Assembly (NCBI GenBank): GCA_009760855.2 | Contig: WPIO01000060.1 | Coordinates: 2,099,501 to 2,163,500 of the forward strand | DNA: 64,000 nt | Direction: 5' to 3' | DNA from: Cristatella mucedo | Taxonomy: Eukaryota > Bryozoa > Phylactolaemata > Cristatellidae | Part shown: positions 11,550-23,154 of the stretch, piece by piece | Layout: the number at the start of each line of letters is the position of its first letter | Position numbering within the stretch: the first letter of the stretch is position 1 | Made by a program: the position numbers and the translations under genes | The notes under the pieces: generated by a model | The model's database searches: none | What the model saw: the letters and a program-made list of their open reading frames with translations, nothing else | Told to the model about the DNA's origin: nothing

Positions 11550-12935
11550 GTTCGTTCTACCTTAAGCTGCGAGTCTGGCTTCTTCTTCTTCCACAGATCA
11601 ATCAAAACTGGAGGTGGAGTCGCCATTATCACATGCTCGAATTTTAATCCTAAGCCGTTTGCAGTGCCCTCAAAGCAGTCTTTCGAATCTATTGTCTCAA
11701 TTTTACCCGAAAACAAGCTACCATTACATTACATTACATAGTGGCAGTAGTCTATCACCCATAGGAACCAAGTCATCATTTACCTCATATTTCTCTGATC
11801 TCATTTTTTTATGAGAGCAAGTAATCGATACGCCTTCATCATGCGTGATTTCAACGTTCACTTTATAAATTATCTAAAGCCTTCAGCACTTAATTAGGAA
11901 CTGACTGACTCATTGTTTCTTGTGGCTCGGGTGCATGGCCCGACCCACATCAAAGGTCACATAATCGAAAAAAGTTTCTCATACAACTGCATACTGTCAC
12001 AACTAATTACCCCGGATTTTGCTTATCTGATCGGAGCGGATCTCATTCAATATACAATGTGTGTCCTCCGCCCCTCCTCCTCATCTAAAATGTTCTGTGA
12101 ATCGCAAATCTCAAGACCCTTGACATCGATGTTGTTTGTGGGAGAATATCTGCTCTGCCTCTGCTGCTCAAACCCGGTTCTGACCTGACATTATTGGTAG
12201 ATTGGAACAACAAGTCACCAGCTGACACGTTAGATGAATTTGCTACTCTGACAAAGCTCACTGCGTGCCCTCGCCACAGACGGCCTGTGGTTTACTGCAG
12301 GTGTTAAACTAGCTAGGCCTACTAAGCACAAGCTTGAAAAAGCTTAAAAAAGATCAGGACTGACATTCCATCGACAGGCATACGAGGACTCTCGTATAAA
12401 ATAAAGGCCAAGTCTAGCTTCTATAAAAATATTGTTGAATCACAGAACCCCATTCTTAAAATGCTGATGTCAACGATCAACCATCCCCACTCCGTGGTTA
12501 GCTCTTTGCCTAGTGATTGCTGTGGTGATCTACATGGTCGATTCTCTAGCTTTGTTCTCAGCAAGATAGACAAGTTCAAGGTGTCCATCCCTAAGTTGGC
12601 AGCACCACTTCTCATGGAATCATGTCCCTCAATTACATGAAGTGGCTCAATGTCTACATTCAAGGAGGTCACTATCGACCTCATTCTGAAGTTGATGTCC
12701 CAATTGACGAAGACAACTAGTCCTCTTCACCCTATTCCCAACGTCATGCTTATACGATGCATTAGTCTGCTGCTGCCAAGCAAATCACATCATAAATAAG
12801 TCATTAGCCGCATGTCATGTCCCAGCACATTTCACAAAGGCTGTAGTTAGGCCACTGATTAAGAAAGCAACACTGAGCCACGAAAACTTGAGCAACTTTC
12901 GCCTGGTCTCGGTGAAGCTGCCCCTCTCAGTGAAA
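11550..12935 (+). pseudogene. L2 LINE fragment: endonuclease and start of reverse transcriptase
   Basis: In broken frames the segment encodes an AP-type endonuclease (TGGGVAIIT, ESIVSILP, the catalytic-site-like DFNVHF near 11848 and HGPTHIKGHI). It then gives the linker to reverse transcriptase (KAKSSFYKNIVES near 12400, DKFKVSIP near 12570) and the first RT block (KATLSHENLSNFRLVS near 12870). Several frameshifts and stops interrupt it. A small (ATTAC)n insertion lies at 11720-11738. The order and motifs match the other copy at 15.8-17.6 kb. Confidence 0.75.
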
Positions 12936-13162
12936 GTAGCATCGCGAGACGAGCTAAGAGCCGGGCGACGACAGAAGGGACCGAGCTGTCAGGTCCAAGT
13001 GCACACATGCTGGCTGGTAGAAGTTTTCCAGAGCGTTCCATCATTTGGAGCCGCCGAGCAGGCAAAGCTGCGGCTAAGACCTGTCACCCGAGAGCACTCA
13101 TGGGGTGTTGTGAGCTGGCTAGCAGAAAATTAACTAAGGCTTCGAGCCAGTAAATTTCATCC

Positions 13163-14572
13163 AATAACAATAGTATATATGATATAGCGCCCTCAGAAAA
13201 CTTAATCTCTTTCTAGGTGCTTTAGGTTACTGCACATGAAGTACAATCGAATGGTGAGTGGTGTTACGCTTCAAAAACCGCATGAATTACATGGTTCGCG
13301 TTACATGCATAGGGTCAGCATGCAAATGTAGTTAGTGGCAGTATGCAGCAGTGTCAGCACGCATAGGCACATATAGGACGAATTACAGGGACTGAGTTAA
13401 TGCCATCATAAATAGGTGCGTTTTTAATTTTTTTTCAAACGTGACCACGTCAGAGGATGTCGGGAGTCAAATCAGGAGTGAGCTCCAGGTTTTTGGAGCA
13501 TACGAACTAAATGCACGGTCTGCAAAGGATTTGAGGTTTTTACAAGGTATAGGTGAACAGTTTCCAAAAAGCGGATGCTACGCTGCTTGGCGTGCTGGAG
13601 GATTAGATCTGATAGGTAGCCTAGAGCCAAAGAAGTAAGGGACCTAAAAGTGAGCAACAAAACCTATAATTTGATCTGTTGCTTGACTGGTAGCCAGTGC
13701 AGGTCGGCGAGAATGGGTGGGATGTGGCAACTGCAACGCTCACGACGGGCGAGGCTACCTGCAGTGTTTTGCACCAGCTGTAAGCACCTGATTGCACATG
13801 TTGGTAGGCCAGCAAGCAGTGAGTTGAGGGCTGGGAGGGATTAAAGCAAAAGTAAAACTCAGTGTTATCCGCATAGCAGTGAAAGTCTTGATTGTGCTTA
13901 GCAATTACATTGGCTAGAGGAAAGTACAAACCGTGAAAAGAACAGGACAAAGCAAGAAGACTTGAGGTTCCCTTTTTTCAGAGGTTCCTTGGATGATCTT
14001 GTCCATTCACATCAATGCTCTGAAGTCTCCCACTGAGATAGGACCTGAACTGTCGCAACGCAGTGCCAGTAATTCCAAGGCGAAATGAGAGGCACTCAAG
14101 AAGGACTTGGTGATCAATTGTATCAAAAGCTGCCAAAAGATCGAGCAAAACAAGCAGAGATACTCTACCCTATTTCTGCATTCTTAATTAGGTCGTTGTA
14201 CACCCGAAGCAATGCTGACTCTGTGAAGTGATTAGCTCTGAAGCCTGACTCGAACTTACCAGCAAGGTTTGAAGTTTCAATATATGAGTTCAGCTGGTCT
14301 GCCACGACTTGCTCCATTGTCTTTGACAGGAGTGATAGAAGTGAGAGTGGGCGGTAGTTGCTCAAGCTCTCTTGGTCTAGTGTCGCTTGCTTGAGAAGTG
14401 GCAGGACTACAGTTTTTTAAAGGTGCTGGGACATGACAAGAGGTTAATGGCATATTAATGATGTTAGTTATGTATGGCAGAAGCAAATCGATGCAACGTA
14501 GGAGCAGGACAGTGGGAATAGGGTCCAAAGAACATGTTGTCTTCTTTAATTGGGATATAAACTTCAAGACGA
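13163..14572 (-). pseudogene. L2 LINE fragment: reverse transcriptase to 3' tail
   Basis: Reading from 14572 downwards there is the RT N-terminal block (CSLDPIPTVLLLRCID), then SNYRPLSLLSLLSK and a GFRANHFTESALL block. Next are an aspartate motif (LLDLLAAFDTIDHQ near 14130) and a degenerate polymerase active site (CYADN near 13880). After a deletion come the C-terminal region, the 3' UTR and the hairpin/tail at 13163-13260. Stops and frameshifts make it inactive. Confidence 0.8.
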
Positions 14573-15178
14573 GACCTTATTGAGACCTATTGACCTGCTT
14601 GTCATAAATTCAAAAGCCAAACCCTCCAAAATGTTTTCGGCCAGCATATCTCTCGTAACATCTACCGAAAACCTTGATGCCATGCTCTATTTTGAAGTGA
14701 CTTTGACTAGAGGACGGACTAAGCTCCATTGTCAAATCTGCCTACTTGCAGCTACACAACATTTCGAAGATTCTGGACTGCTAGACAAGGACTTGACAGC
14801 GACGCTTGTCCGTGCATTTGTGACATGCAGTCTTGACTTCTGGAACTCTCTATTTACAGGTCTTCATGCCTGTCCAATAACACCCTTGCAGCTAGTGCAG
14901 AACTCAGCAGCTAGACTGGTCTTTCACGAATTGTCACAATTCTGCACTTTTCCTCACCTGCACTGGGTCCTCGTTTAGCCGTGCATTATTTTAAAATTAT
15001 GTCGCTTAGTTTTTGGCTCCACTCTTGTATATTTTTTTATAGGTCTACCTATAAAAAATATCGTACCATTCTCTCATTCAACTCAAGAAGTAATTCAGCT
15101 GTGCCTCTAACTGAACTCAAATCCACTGAAAGCCGTACCTACAGTTCATGTGCTCCTAATGCCTGAAAATCGAAGCGT
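14573..15178 (+). pseudogene. LINE reverse transcriptase C-terminal fragment, second subfamily
   Basis: A 142-codon open frame at 14550-14978 includes ASISLVTSTENLDAML, RAFVTCSLDFWNSLFTGL and [12 protein letters not shown], the region after the RT active site. 15040-15178 adds the weak C-terminal end (SRSNSAVPL, YSSCAPNAW). It differs clearly from the L2 copies in the window, so it is a related but distinct subfamily. It abuts the minus-strand L2 at 14572. Confidence 0.7.
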
Positions 15179-15391
15179 AGTGACGTCACAGCCTCCATTT
15201 GATTTGTAGAAATTTGCAAAGAAATTAAGAGCCCTCTTGTTCCACACGGCACTATCTCCGGCCGAATGAATTTCATTTCTGCACCTTACTCTGCTGCAAG
15301 TGTGCATGCCATCTCTAACCATTTGATATCACGTTTTCCTGCAAAGTATTAAGTAACTGGAAACAGATTTAAGACGCATATTGCGTTGCGT

Positions 15392-15490
15392 AAATAATAA
15401 CAATAATAGAAGAAAATACTTGTATAGTGCCCTCAGATAACTGAATCTGTCTCAAGGCACATTACAGATGCTACATATAAGCATCACATT
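15392..15490 (-). mobile_element. L2 LINE 3' end (diverged)
   Basis: AATAATAACAATAATAG followed by TAGTGCCCTCAGATAACTGA, an altered hairpin arm. Confidence 0.65.
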
Positions 15491-15829
15491 TGGTATTTCA
15501 TTCTTATTATTATTTTTTGACCGTATTGCGTAAGAAATTACCTGCCTATAAACATATGGATGCTAACAGCTTTATACTAGGTCCGCCACAACGGTGGCAG
15601 CGTTAGATTTGATGGAGGCTAGTAACCTGCTTATTGGTTTTCATTGTGCATACATATTATCTTTTTATTTCGTCATTCACATGCATTATGTTATTGTTTC
15701 CGCTGAGGTACGTGTATTTCACATTACCAAAGGGAAAGTGCCGTGGAGCCAGGGCAGAGGCTCGAGCTGAGTGACCGCTCGTTTGGTATTCCTAGAGCTG
15801 TCTCAAATCACTCGAAACGTTTTCCCTCA

Positions 15830-17622
15830 TGCTTCACTGTGAATCTCTCTAACTTAGTGGTCAGCATACCTGCTATAACTCCGACGGCCCAACTGATTGC
15901 TTTTCTATAGATTTCCCGATCTGTGTGTGATAAACCTCTGGTAATAATCGACCTTATTTCTAAAAAAAAGGTCTCAACCTGCTGGCCTCGACTGAAATTT
16001 GGCTAAAATCGGTAAACTGCCTAACAAGCAAAGACGCTAACCCGAGTGGTGTATCCTTCTTTCACACCCCTAGATCAGTCACAACTCAATTTGAAGCCGT
16101 TTGCAGTCTCATCTAAGTAGTCTTTCGAACCTATTGTTTGGAGTTCACCTGATAACAAGCTACCAATGATGGCATTGGTCTATCATCCCCTGGATACTAA
16201 GGTCTGATTTATCTCAGACTTCTCCGATCTCATTTCGATTCTGTAGACGAAATAAATCCTTTTTCATTTATTATTATCATTATGGTTGATTTCAACATTC
16301 ATTTTGATAACTTATCTGACACCTTCAGCACCAAATTTCGTGCACCAGCTAACTCATTTTCTCTTATAGTTAATTTGCATCACCCCAACAACATCAAGGG
16401 TCGCGCACTCAAACAAATTTTCTCCTACAACTGCACATTATCATCACCAATAATAACCGAACTCTGCTTATCTGGCCACACGCAGATCTTGTTCAGTCTT
16501 TAATGTTTGCCCTTCTCCACATGTACAATCACCTGTCAATCTCGGAAACTCAAAACACTCGACCGTGATGCTGTCCGAGCGAAAATATCTGCTTCGACTC
16601 TGCTGCTCACCCCCTTCTGGTAAGTCACTGTTGGTATGTTGCTATAACACCACACTAGCTGACGACGAGTTTGCACCTCTGACTAAGCTTACTGTTTGCA
16701 CCCGCCCAGACGGCTTTTGGTTCACCACAGACATTAAACTAGCTCGGTTTACTAAGCAAAAGGTTGAAAAACGTGCACAAGATCAGGACTGACTGTCCAT
16801 CGACTGGTATACGAGGACTACTGTAGTTCGTACCGGTCGATCCTAGCAACGATCAACACTAGCTTCTATGCGAAAATCGTTGAATCACAGATGCACTATC
16901 CAAAAGTCTTGATGTCGACGATGAACCATTTCCTTAACCACGCCCAGGTTTGATCTTTACCTAGTGATCCTTATGATAATTTAGCGTATTTCTTCCCTGA
17001 TTTCTTTGCCAACAAGATCGATAAGATCGGGGAGCGTATCTAGGGTGGCAGCATTCCCCGTGGAATCCTGACCCCCAATTCCATGCAGCACTTCGTGTCT
17101 ACATTCAAAGAGCCCATAAGTGACCTCGTCCTGAAGTTCATGTCCCATTCAGAGTAGACAACTAGTCCTCCGGACCCTATTCCCGCTATCCTGCTTCCAC
17201 GATGCATGCATCTCCTGCTGCCATCTACTACTAACTTCCTATGTCATAAGCCTCAGGTCACGTCTCACCACATTTCAATAAGGTTGTAGTCATGTCATTA
17301 CTCAAGAAAGCATTACTGAGCCAAGAGGCTTAGCTCAACTTCCACCCAGTCTCCCTTCTATCATTCTGTCAAAATACTGAAACAATTCGTGGCAGGCCAG
17401 TTGAACTCAAAATATTTAAATCGCAAACCTTGCAAGTAGTTTCAAGTCTGGTTTTAGAGCTAATCACTCCACAGAGTTCGCATTGCTTCTGGTCTATACT
17501 GACCTATTTGTGAATGCAGACTTAGGTAATCTCTGCTCGTTTTGCTCGATCTTTAAGCAGCTTTTTAGGCTATCGTGCATCCATTCCTTCTAGAGTGCCA
17601 CACATCTCGCCTGGGCTTTTGT
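15830..17622 (+). pseudogene. L2 LINE fragment: endonuclease to reverse transcriptase
   Basis: The endonuclease N-terminal part is recognisable (STEIWLKSVNCLTSKDANP near 15990, SFFHTPRSVTT near 16055). Next come VYHPLDTK near 16190 and DFNIHFDNLSDTFSTKFRA (16282-16350). The linker and RT blocks follow up to LLVLLDL and LLECHTSRLG near 17600. Frameshifts and stops are frequent, and there is no 3' tail. Confidence 0.75.
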
Positions 17623-17814
17623 TAAGTGGCATTTCGGAATTTTGCAAAGAGGCCAAATCACGCCCTTATTCAAGTGCAGCAGGCAAAATAGTAAAAGAAT
17701 CCACACCAATTTGGTGGTTGGTTTCAGAAAGATTCCATGCAGATGCAAGCTGTCAGGCAAGGCAAGAAACGCCATGTGCTCCCAAAAACGGCTATAGTCA
17801 GCCATAGGGCTTCA

Positions 17815-18190
17815 GTCTTGTGGACAATAAATTAGCTGTCCCGTTCCTCCGCTTAAAGACAGTTGGCGACAGAAGCTTTAGCTCTGCAGGTCCTAGACTG
17901 TGGAACTCGCTTCCACAATTCCTACGCAACGTCATCTACTCTCCAACTGCCGACTGTGGCACATCTTTTTCAGCGGTCCTGAGCTGCTACTTCTATGCTA
18001 CTCACTACCTCAACTGCTCTCCTGACTCTGCTATGCTTCCCACTTTCTCTTTGTTGCGTGAGACGAAGTCTGTTGGCTACCGAATGCGTACCGAAAGCCG
18101 CTTAGGCTGTGAGTGAGCTATACAAAACTCTCCTGCGTAACACCCACATGGTCTTTATGACTTTGTGGAGTTACTGACGGAGATACATTG
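17815..18190 (+). mobile_element. Second LINE family (ACATT-tailed), 3' part
   Basis: Encodes LRLKTVGDRSFSSAGPRLWN followed by SLPQFLR, the conserved end of a CR1/L2-like ORF2. It then continues through a 3' UTR shared with the copies at 43018, 48020 and 48650. The terminal GAGATACATT marks the start of its tail. Confidence 0.7.
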
Positions 18191-18386
18191 TTGCAAAAAT
18201 CGAGTTTATAAACTGTTTGAATGTAAAAACAAAGCTTCCAACCAACGAGTTCCAACCAACATTTCAGACTTTCCTCTGCGAAGCTTAATTCATAGGTCGG
18301 TCATATTTTGAGCATTACCTCTGGGGTATGCCAAGTCAGACCTTTAACTGTCTCCTGAAACCTCAGTAACACGCTGGAATTGGAGA

Positions 18387-18583
18387 GCTGTGATGGCACT
18401 CTAGGTAAGGTGGTTACCTTTCGCAACCTCAGTCTGATGGCATTCTATGTAAGGCGGTTGCTTTGTACGACCTCTGTGGCGAGGTCGTGGGCTCGAATCC
18501 TGCGGTGGGTGATTCTATAGCGGTGGCGATAGCCGTAAAGGCTATTCGGTCGCTCTACAAAAGAAGCTGTTAAATCAGGTAGT
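18387..18583 (+). mobile_element. tRNA-headed SINE, family S2, duplicated head
   Basis: The A-box segment GGTAAGGTGGTT occurs twice (18404 and, varied, near 18447), so the head is partly duplicated. The B box reads GTGGGCTCGAATCC. The body has GGTGGCGATAGCCGTAAAGG and the end GCTGTTAAATCAGGTAGTAT. Confidence 0.7.
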
Positions 18584-18634
18584 ATTTTTTGTAAGAAATG
18601 CGCGTTACATACGCGAGCTGCAGACGGACATACA

Positions 18635-18955
18635 TTACTTAGATTTTGCTTGGAAATCATATCGGCAAAAGGGAGAGTATAAGCTGTGAAAAGAGGCCGA
18701 CAGAGCACGGAGCTCTGAGGTACCCCGTACTTCAGTGGTTCCTCATATGATTTTGGTCCATTCACATCAGTACTCTGGAATCTCCCAATGAGATAGGACC
18801 TGAACCGTTGCAGTGCCGTGCCGCCGATGCCCAGGCGAGATGCGAGACGCTCAAGGACTTGGCGGTAAACAGTATCGAACGCCTCCGAAAGATCGATCAG
18901 AAAAAGCACAGCTACTTTGCCCATAGTAAATAACTCATTTTCCTTGACTTTGCAA
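18635..18955 (-). pseudogene. L2 LINE reverse transcriptase fragment
   Basis: Minus-strand open frame with the RT aspartate motif VLFLIDLSEAFDTVYRQVL, the block RLGIGGTALQRFRSYLIGRF, and PLKYGVPQSSVLC. The glycine expected in PQGS is replaced by Ser. The frame ends at YTLPFADMI, before the active site. It is a 5'- and 3'-truncated relic. Confidence 0.8.
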
Positions 18956-19318
18956 TGCAATCATTTCACAGTGGGTCGCTTTTTCACTTAAGAATTTCTC
19001 GGGGCTGCGAGTATTGAGCTTTCGTTGGCGTGCTTTAGTCTTGAGCACTTTTACCAGGGCGCGGCCCTCGAGTGCCTCAGAAAAAACAGTGGCCAGTTGT
19101 TTGTGACTGGCTGTTACAAGTGCGGCCGGCAGCGCCTCCAAAGGAGGCCATCTGCTGGGCCTCGTCGGCCGACCGTCGGTCGCCCTTGGCCGGTTGCCAG
19201 GCGCCGGCCTTCCTGGATCACTCGGCTCCCCTGTGCTCGAAGGTGGCGACGGCTTAGGGTGCAACTGTTGTAGGTGCTGCCTGCACAGAGCCTGCGATTG
19301 AGCCAACCCAGCCGTGGC

Positions 19319-19319
19319 T

Positions 19320-19363
<44 letters not shown>

Positions 19364-19367
19364 CGTG

Positions 19368-19416
<49 letters not shown>

Positions 19417-19431
19417 GCGTGTGTGTGTGTA
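19319..19431. repeat. Compound (TA)n(TG)n(TGCG)n microsatellite
   Basis: TA, then TG, then a TGCG-type tetranucleotide block (19365-19415), then TG again. Confidence 0.95.
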
Positions 19432-19702
19432 TAACCGCTTGTCGCTTGTCACCTTGTCACCACTTGTCGCCGAACCGCTACTAGCGTCAAGCTGATCGTT
19501 TGCACCGCAGCCGAGCGACGGGCCCGTGAAATCCGTCGCAGCGAGCCTTAGCCGAAACGCGCACGAGCACGAACTCGCGCGAGCCGCTCCGTCGCCGCTG
19601 TGACGTGCTGAATCGGCGGCGGCGGCCTCGCGAGCTAAACCGGCGCATCGCGACGACCGATGGTCGACGTACGCAGCCCCATAATTTTGCAATGGCCGGG
19701 AC

Positions 19703-19790
19703 CAATAGTAATAATAATGCACTTGATAAAGCGCCCTCAGATAACTCAATCTCTTTCTACGCGCTTTACATTTGCTACAAAGGGAATTGT
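19703..19790 (-). mobile_element. L2 LINE 3' end
   Basis: Tail-only minus copy with AATAATAATGC, then AAAGCGCCCTCAGATAACTC, inserted at the edge of the CpG-rich block. Confidence 0.8.
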
Positions 19791-20453
19791 GCGACAGCGT
19801 CACGCTGAGGTCGAGCAAAAGCCGACGCCGGGAGATAGGTAGTCAGCTGCGATTCCGGACACAGCGTCGGCATTTGATCCGATTTGAGCTCTAGGCAACG
19901 GAGGAAGGGGTGTACGTCCCGGCCGCTGCTGAACGTCAGCAACCCGCCGCCGCCGATGCCGAATAGACTTTGTCTTCGCAGAGCAAAGGGCTTTTTTGCG
20001 TTAAGGTACGAGCGCTCCTCGTCGCCGCCGCGTCCCTGCTACTGTCGTCGGCACGTCTGCGTGCCTGTGCGCAGCATCCTAGGTCGCGAGCCGTCCTGCA
20101 AGCGTCCGACGTCGTCGCGCGCTAACTGAGACTCGAGCACCGTCACGAGCGCTACCCCTGCGGCTTCGCTCTGTCCGGACGCGGACGCCGCATGCCACGC
20201 TTGCGGCAACGCTGCGCACAGCGGGTCACGCCGCCTCCGCGGCCGCCGACGCCCGCCCGACGTGGGCGGTGCGAGCTCGCGCGGCCTGCCTGCTGCCGGC
20301 TGCGCGCGCCTCCCGGCCGCCGCCGGGAAATCATTAGGGCCCGCAGCGCTCGCGGTCCAATAACAAGAGGCACATGCCAGCGGAATTTTTATTATCGGGC
20401 AGCCTCGCCGGGCTCGGCATTAGTCGTGCGGTCGACGACGCCTGAGCTGACGG

Positions 20454-20642
20454 ATGATGCGCATCGCCGCCGCCGCCGCTGCCGCCGAGCCGAGGATGTG
20501 CATGCTCGCCGCAGCGATGCTGACGTCGTGCTTCTTGCTGGCGCACGGATGCGACGACGCCGCAAAGCATCCGACGCCGCCGCGGCCTACTCCGAAAGGC
20601 GAACGAAATCGCCGCACGAGTCCGCTGCTGGAGACGGAGGCG
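20454..20642 (+). CDS. Candidate first coding exon, signal peptide of a receptor-like Ig protein
   Basis: The frame opens with ATG at 20454 (a later ATG at 20496 may be the true start). It gives an alanine run and then MCMLAAAMLTSCFLLAHG, a plausible signal peptide with a hydrophobic core and small residues before Cys-Asp-Asp. A Pro/Arg-rich linker ends in LLETEA. A donor-like GCG|GTAAGG follows 20642 and leaves phase 0. The next candidate exon (22866) begins in phase 0 and continues the acidic run with DVEKYLAERG. The exon lies in a CpG-rich block, so composition alone can give open frames; the evidence is the signal-peptide pattern, the donor and the phase match. The frame itself stays open to 21098 on composition. 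The Ig assignment rests on the downstream exons. Confidence 0.45.
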
Positions 20643-22344
20643 GTAAGGCGAACGGCCAGCGGCGGGGGCGGCGGCGACGGCCTCGACTTCGCCGCTGGCT
20701 GCGTCGGCGGAGCAGTGGCCCCGGCGACGAGCCGCGCTCCGCTGCGTTCGGGCTTCCGGTCAACGCGTCCCGCTGGCGCGACGGAGCGGGCTCTCGCAAC
20801 GCACCGGCCACTGTCTTTCCTAGGGAGAGGGTGGGAGGCGCGCCGCTCGTCCGTCGCATCTCAGCTCGCAGGCTCCAGCGGCCTTACAGCGCCGCCGCCG
20901 CCGCCGCCATCGCCGTCGCTGCGATCTGCTCCCGCGGGCCGCCGCTGTGCGCGCGGCGGCGGCTTCCGTCGGCCGAGAGCGTCGCTCGCTGAGCGGCGTT
21001 CTGCCCGCTCCGCTCCGTTGCACCGGGTGCCAAAACAGATGCTCGCCCGAGTTTTTCACCTCGCGCGGCGAGACGGCAGCTGTCGGAAGCGAGGGTAGCG
21101 GCGGCGGCAACGGCTGGGCGCAGTGCCAAGGTAGACAGAGGTGAGCAGGCTCTTCGAACGACTCCGGCGTCGGCGCCTATCGCCTGCACGGCGGCGGCGG
21201 GGGTGTCTCCTGCGCTGAGGACGCTCTCGAATCGTGACCCTTGCTCGAAATGCGGCAATGGCCGTCGTCATTTTGCCGTCGTCGCCACGAGGGCAGCCTC
21301 TGAGTCCATCACTGCGAGCCGTCTGAGCTGAGCGCAGTCTCAACGGTGGGCGACGTGGGACTATTGCCCTGAGTTGCGGTGGCGGCGCGATCGAATCCGC
21401 GAGCCCGTTGTGCACTCGGCGTCATCAACAGGTCGCACCTCTAGGTAGATGCTCCGATGGATTATCTCGAGGCGTCTCCGTCCGTTGAGCTAATAAAAAT
21501 AGGTGGTTAATACGATGTCGTTAAAACGACGGTGAATACGATCTGTCGCGAGGCTGCGCCGTGCTTTTCACCGTTTTAACCATTGCTTTCGCTGCGCCTG
21601 CAAACATCGTCTGCAAAGCCAGGCTCCGCGGCTCGCGGTATCTTCTCTCCGTCTCAGTCCGCGTTCTCTCCGCTCGTCCCGAACCGTCCAGTCAGCGGAC
21701 GCGCGCCGAGTCCTCATTACGAGCGCGCGTCTAGCCGAAGTCGCCCTCGAGGCGCCGTCTGCGCCGGTCGGCCGGGCAGCGGAAGCGTGCCGATGACCCG
21801 AGCGCACACGCGCCGCGCGCTCAATCGTCGATACCTTCTGCTCTCTTTCGCTGTCACGTGGGTGCCGAAGAGTTCTCGCCACCGCCGCCGCTCGGAGCGC
21901 GCCCGGTTCGCTGCTACCGTCGAACGTCTGGCGGAGGCTCGCCGAATCGCCTAAGCACGCGCTCGCTCGCTCGCTCGCTCGGCGTTCTTCCTTAATGCTG
22001 AAACAGACCGCTCGTAGCCTGCGGCGAGTTGGTCGAGAGCGTCTAGCCGCGGCGACGGGGTGCGCTGCGGCCCGCAGCGGCCCGCAGCGCGGGCTGCTTG
22101 CAATCGTCGGCTGCCGTCGAGCAGGCGCGCGCGCCCGATCGCGCCCGCCGAAGCTGCCGCCGCCGCGGGAGAGTCCTCAACGTCCGTCCATTCGTATATT
22201 CGTGAAGTTATACATTTCTCTACACTCGTATGCAATTGCACTCGCATGTAAACACGCACGCACATACTTTTTCAAGCAGGAAAATACATTTGTAAGTATT
22301 GCATCATTGTACTTTTGCTACCCCAGCGTTATATGGCGGTCCAA

Positions 22345-22412
22345 GTTCGCGGCTATGGCGTTCGCATTTCACTAGCCATGTCGTGGGGTCGTGGGTTCGA
22401 GTCCTGGCAGCA
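22345..22412 (+). mobile_element. tRNA-like SINE head fragment
   Basis: GGTCGTGGGTTCGAGTCC gives a B box, with a weak A-box-like stretch about 40 bp upstream. There is no body or tail of either SINE family. Confidence 0.4.
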
Positions 22413-22455
22413 TTCAGTCCTCCCGCTGCCTGCGGTAGCTCAGTAATATTGGTTG

Positions 22456-22625
<170 letters not shown>

Positions 22626-22865
22626 ATATGTATACGTGTGCGTGTCTGTGAATTTGTTTAATCAGCCGACCTTATCTTTTATCTTTTGTTTCGTACTTCG
22701 CGCATACGTGCCTTCAAGCTGCAGCGCCGGATACAAGTGCATGGACAGCGCGTGCTGTCGCACGCTCGTGAGCTAGCATGAGCTGCCTACAGCTTTATGG
22801 ATTCTGCCTCGCGTTACTCGACGGCGAGCAGAGCTTCGCACCGCTCTCTCGTGCTCATGCTCTAG

Positions 22866-22968
22866 GACGTCGAAAAATACTTGGCAGAACGAGGTAAAGA
22901 CGTCGCCATATTGCGCTGCAAGAGCCCTGTGAACGTCGAGTGGATTACGGCGGTGGTCCCCTACGTTG
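22866..22968 (+). CDS. Exon for first Ig domain (B and C strands), VEGFR/PDGFR-like receptor
   Basis: The upstream tract CACCGCTCTCTCGTGCTC ends in CTCTAG and looks like a good acceptor. The exon is 103 bp, starts in phase 0 and ends in phase 1 at G|GTGAGT, a strong donor. It encodes 34 residues including RGKDVAILRC and CKSPVNVEW. The Cys-to-Trp gap is seven residues, shorter than in a usual Ig domain. This short spacing is known in the first Ig domain of VEGFR-family receptors. The Cys is the B-strand disulfide partner and the Trp the C-strand core residue. The neighbouring exon at 23085 supplies the rest of the domain in matching phase. The family assignment is by pattern only; other Ig receptors remain possible. 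Confidence 0.6.
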
Positions 22969-23084
22969 GTGAGTGCGTCGCTCCGACTGCCGGCGACGTC
23001 TGAGCGCTCACACTCGCGCTGGCCGCGCGCCCCCTGACCACGTAGGGCGCACGTCCAGCCGCTCGCCCGCCGCCAGCCTCGCAG

Positions 23085-23154
23085 GGACGCGGGGCTGCTT
23101 CTCCTGGTCCCGGTCCTTGGCCAACGCTTCGTCGGTGGACTGCGACGCTTACCG
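23085..23154 (+). CDS. Exon for first Ig domain (E and F strands), receptor-like gene
   Basis: A C-rich tract (CCGCTCGCCCGCCGCCAGCC) ends in TCGCAG, giving a plausible acceptor 116 bp after the previous donor. The exon is 70 bp, takes phase 1 and ends in phase 2 at CG|GTAATT. It reads TRGCFSWSRSLANASSVDCD followed by AYR. Cys-Phe-Ser, a short hydrophobic strand and the D-x-x-AY ending fit the C-x-x-LTL...D-x-G-x-Y-x-C end of a VEGFR-type first domain. The final Cys would have to start the next exon. The next exon, in phase 2, was not found. It is supported by phase and position more than by similarity. Confidence 0.4.

Larger units (their letters stand above)
19432..22170. promoter_or_regulatory. 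CpG-rich block around the receptor first exon
   Basis: Very CpG-dense sequence with GCC/GGC runs, strongly unlike the flanks. It holds the candidate signal-peptide exon at 20454-20642, so it may be the promoter/5' region of the receptor gene. No TATA box was identified. Large overlapping open frames on both strands (for example 20192-20992 +) follow from the base composition. A (GCTC)n run lies at 21958-21981. Confidence 0.45.

Noticed and set aside
19114-19818. 234-codon minus open frame
   Set aside because: It spans a compound microsatellite and an L2 tail, giving HARTHART-type repeats. It is a chimera of repeats and not a gene.
20192-20992. 266-codon open frame (+) in the CpG block, and similar large frames on both strands
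   Set aside because: Overlapping long frames in all directions follow from high GC with few stop codons. Arg/Ala/Pro-rich composition and no domain. Only 20454-20642 has supporting splice and signal-peptide evidence.
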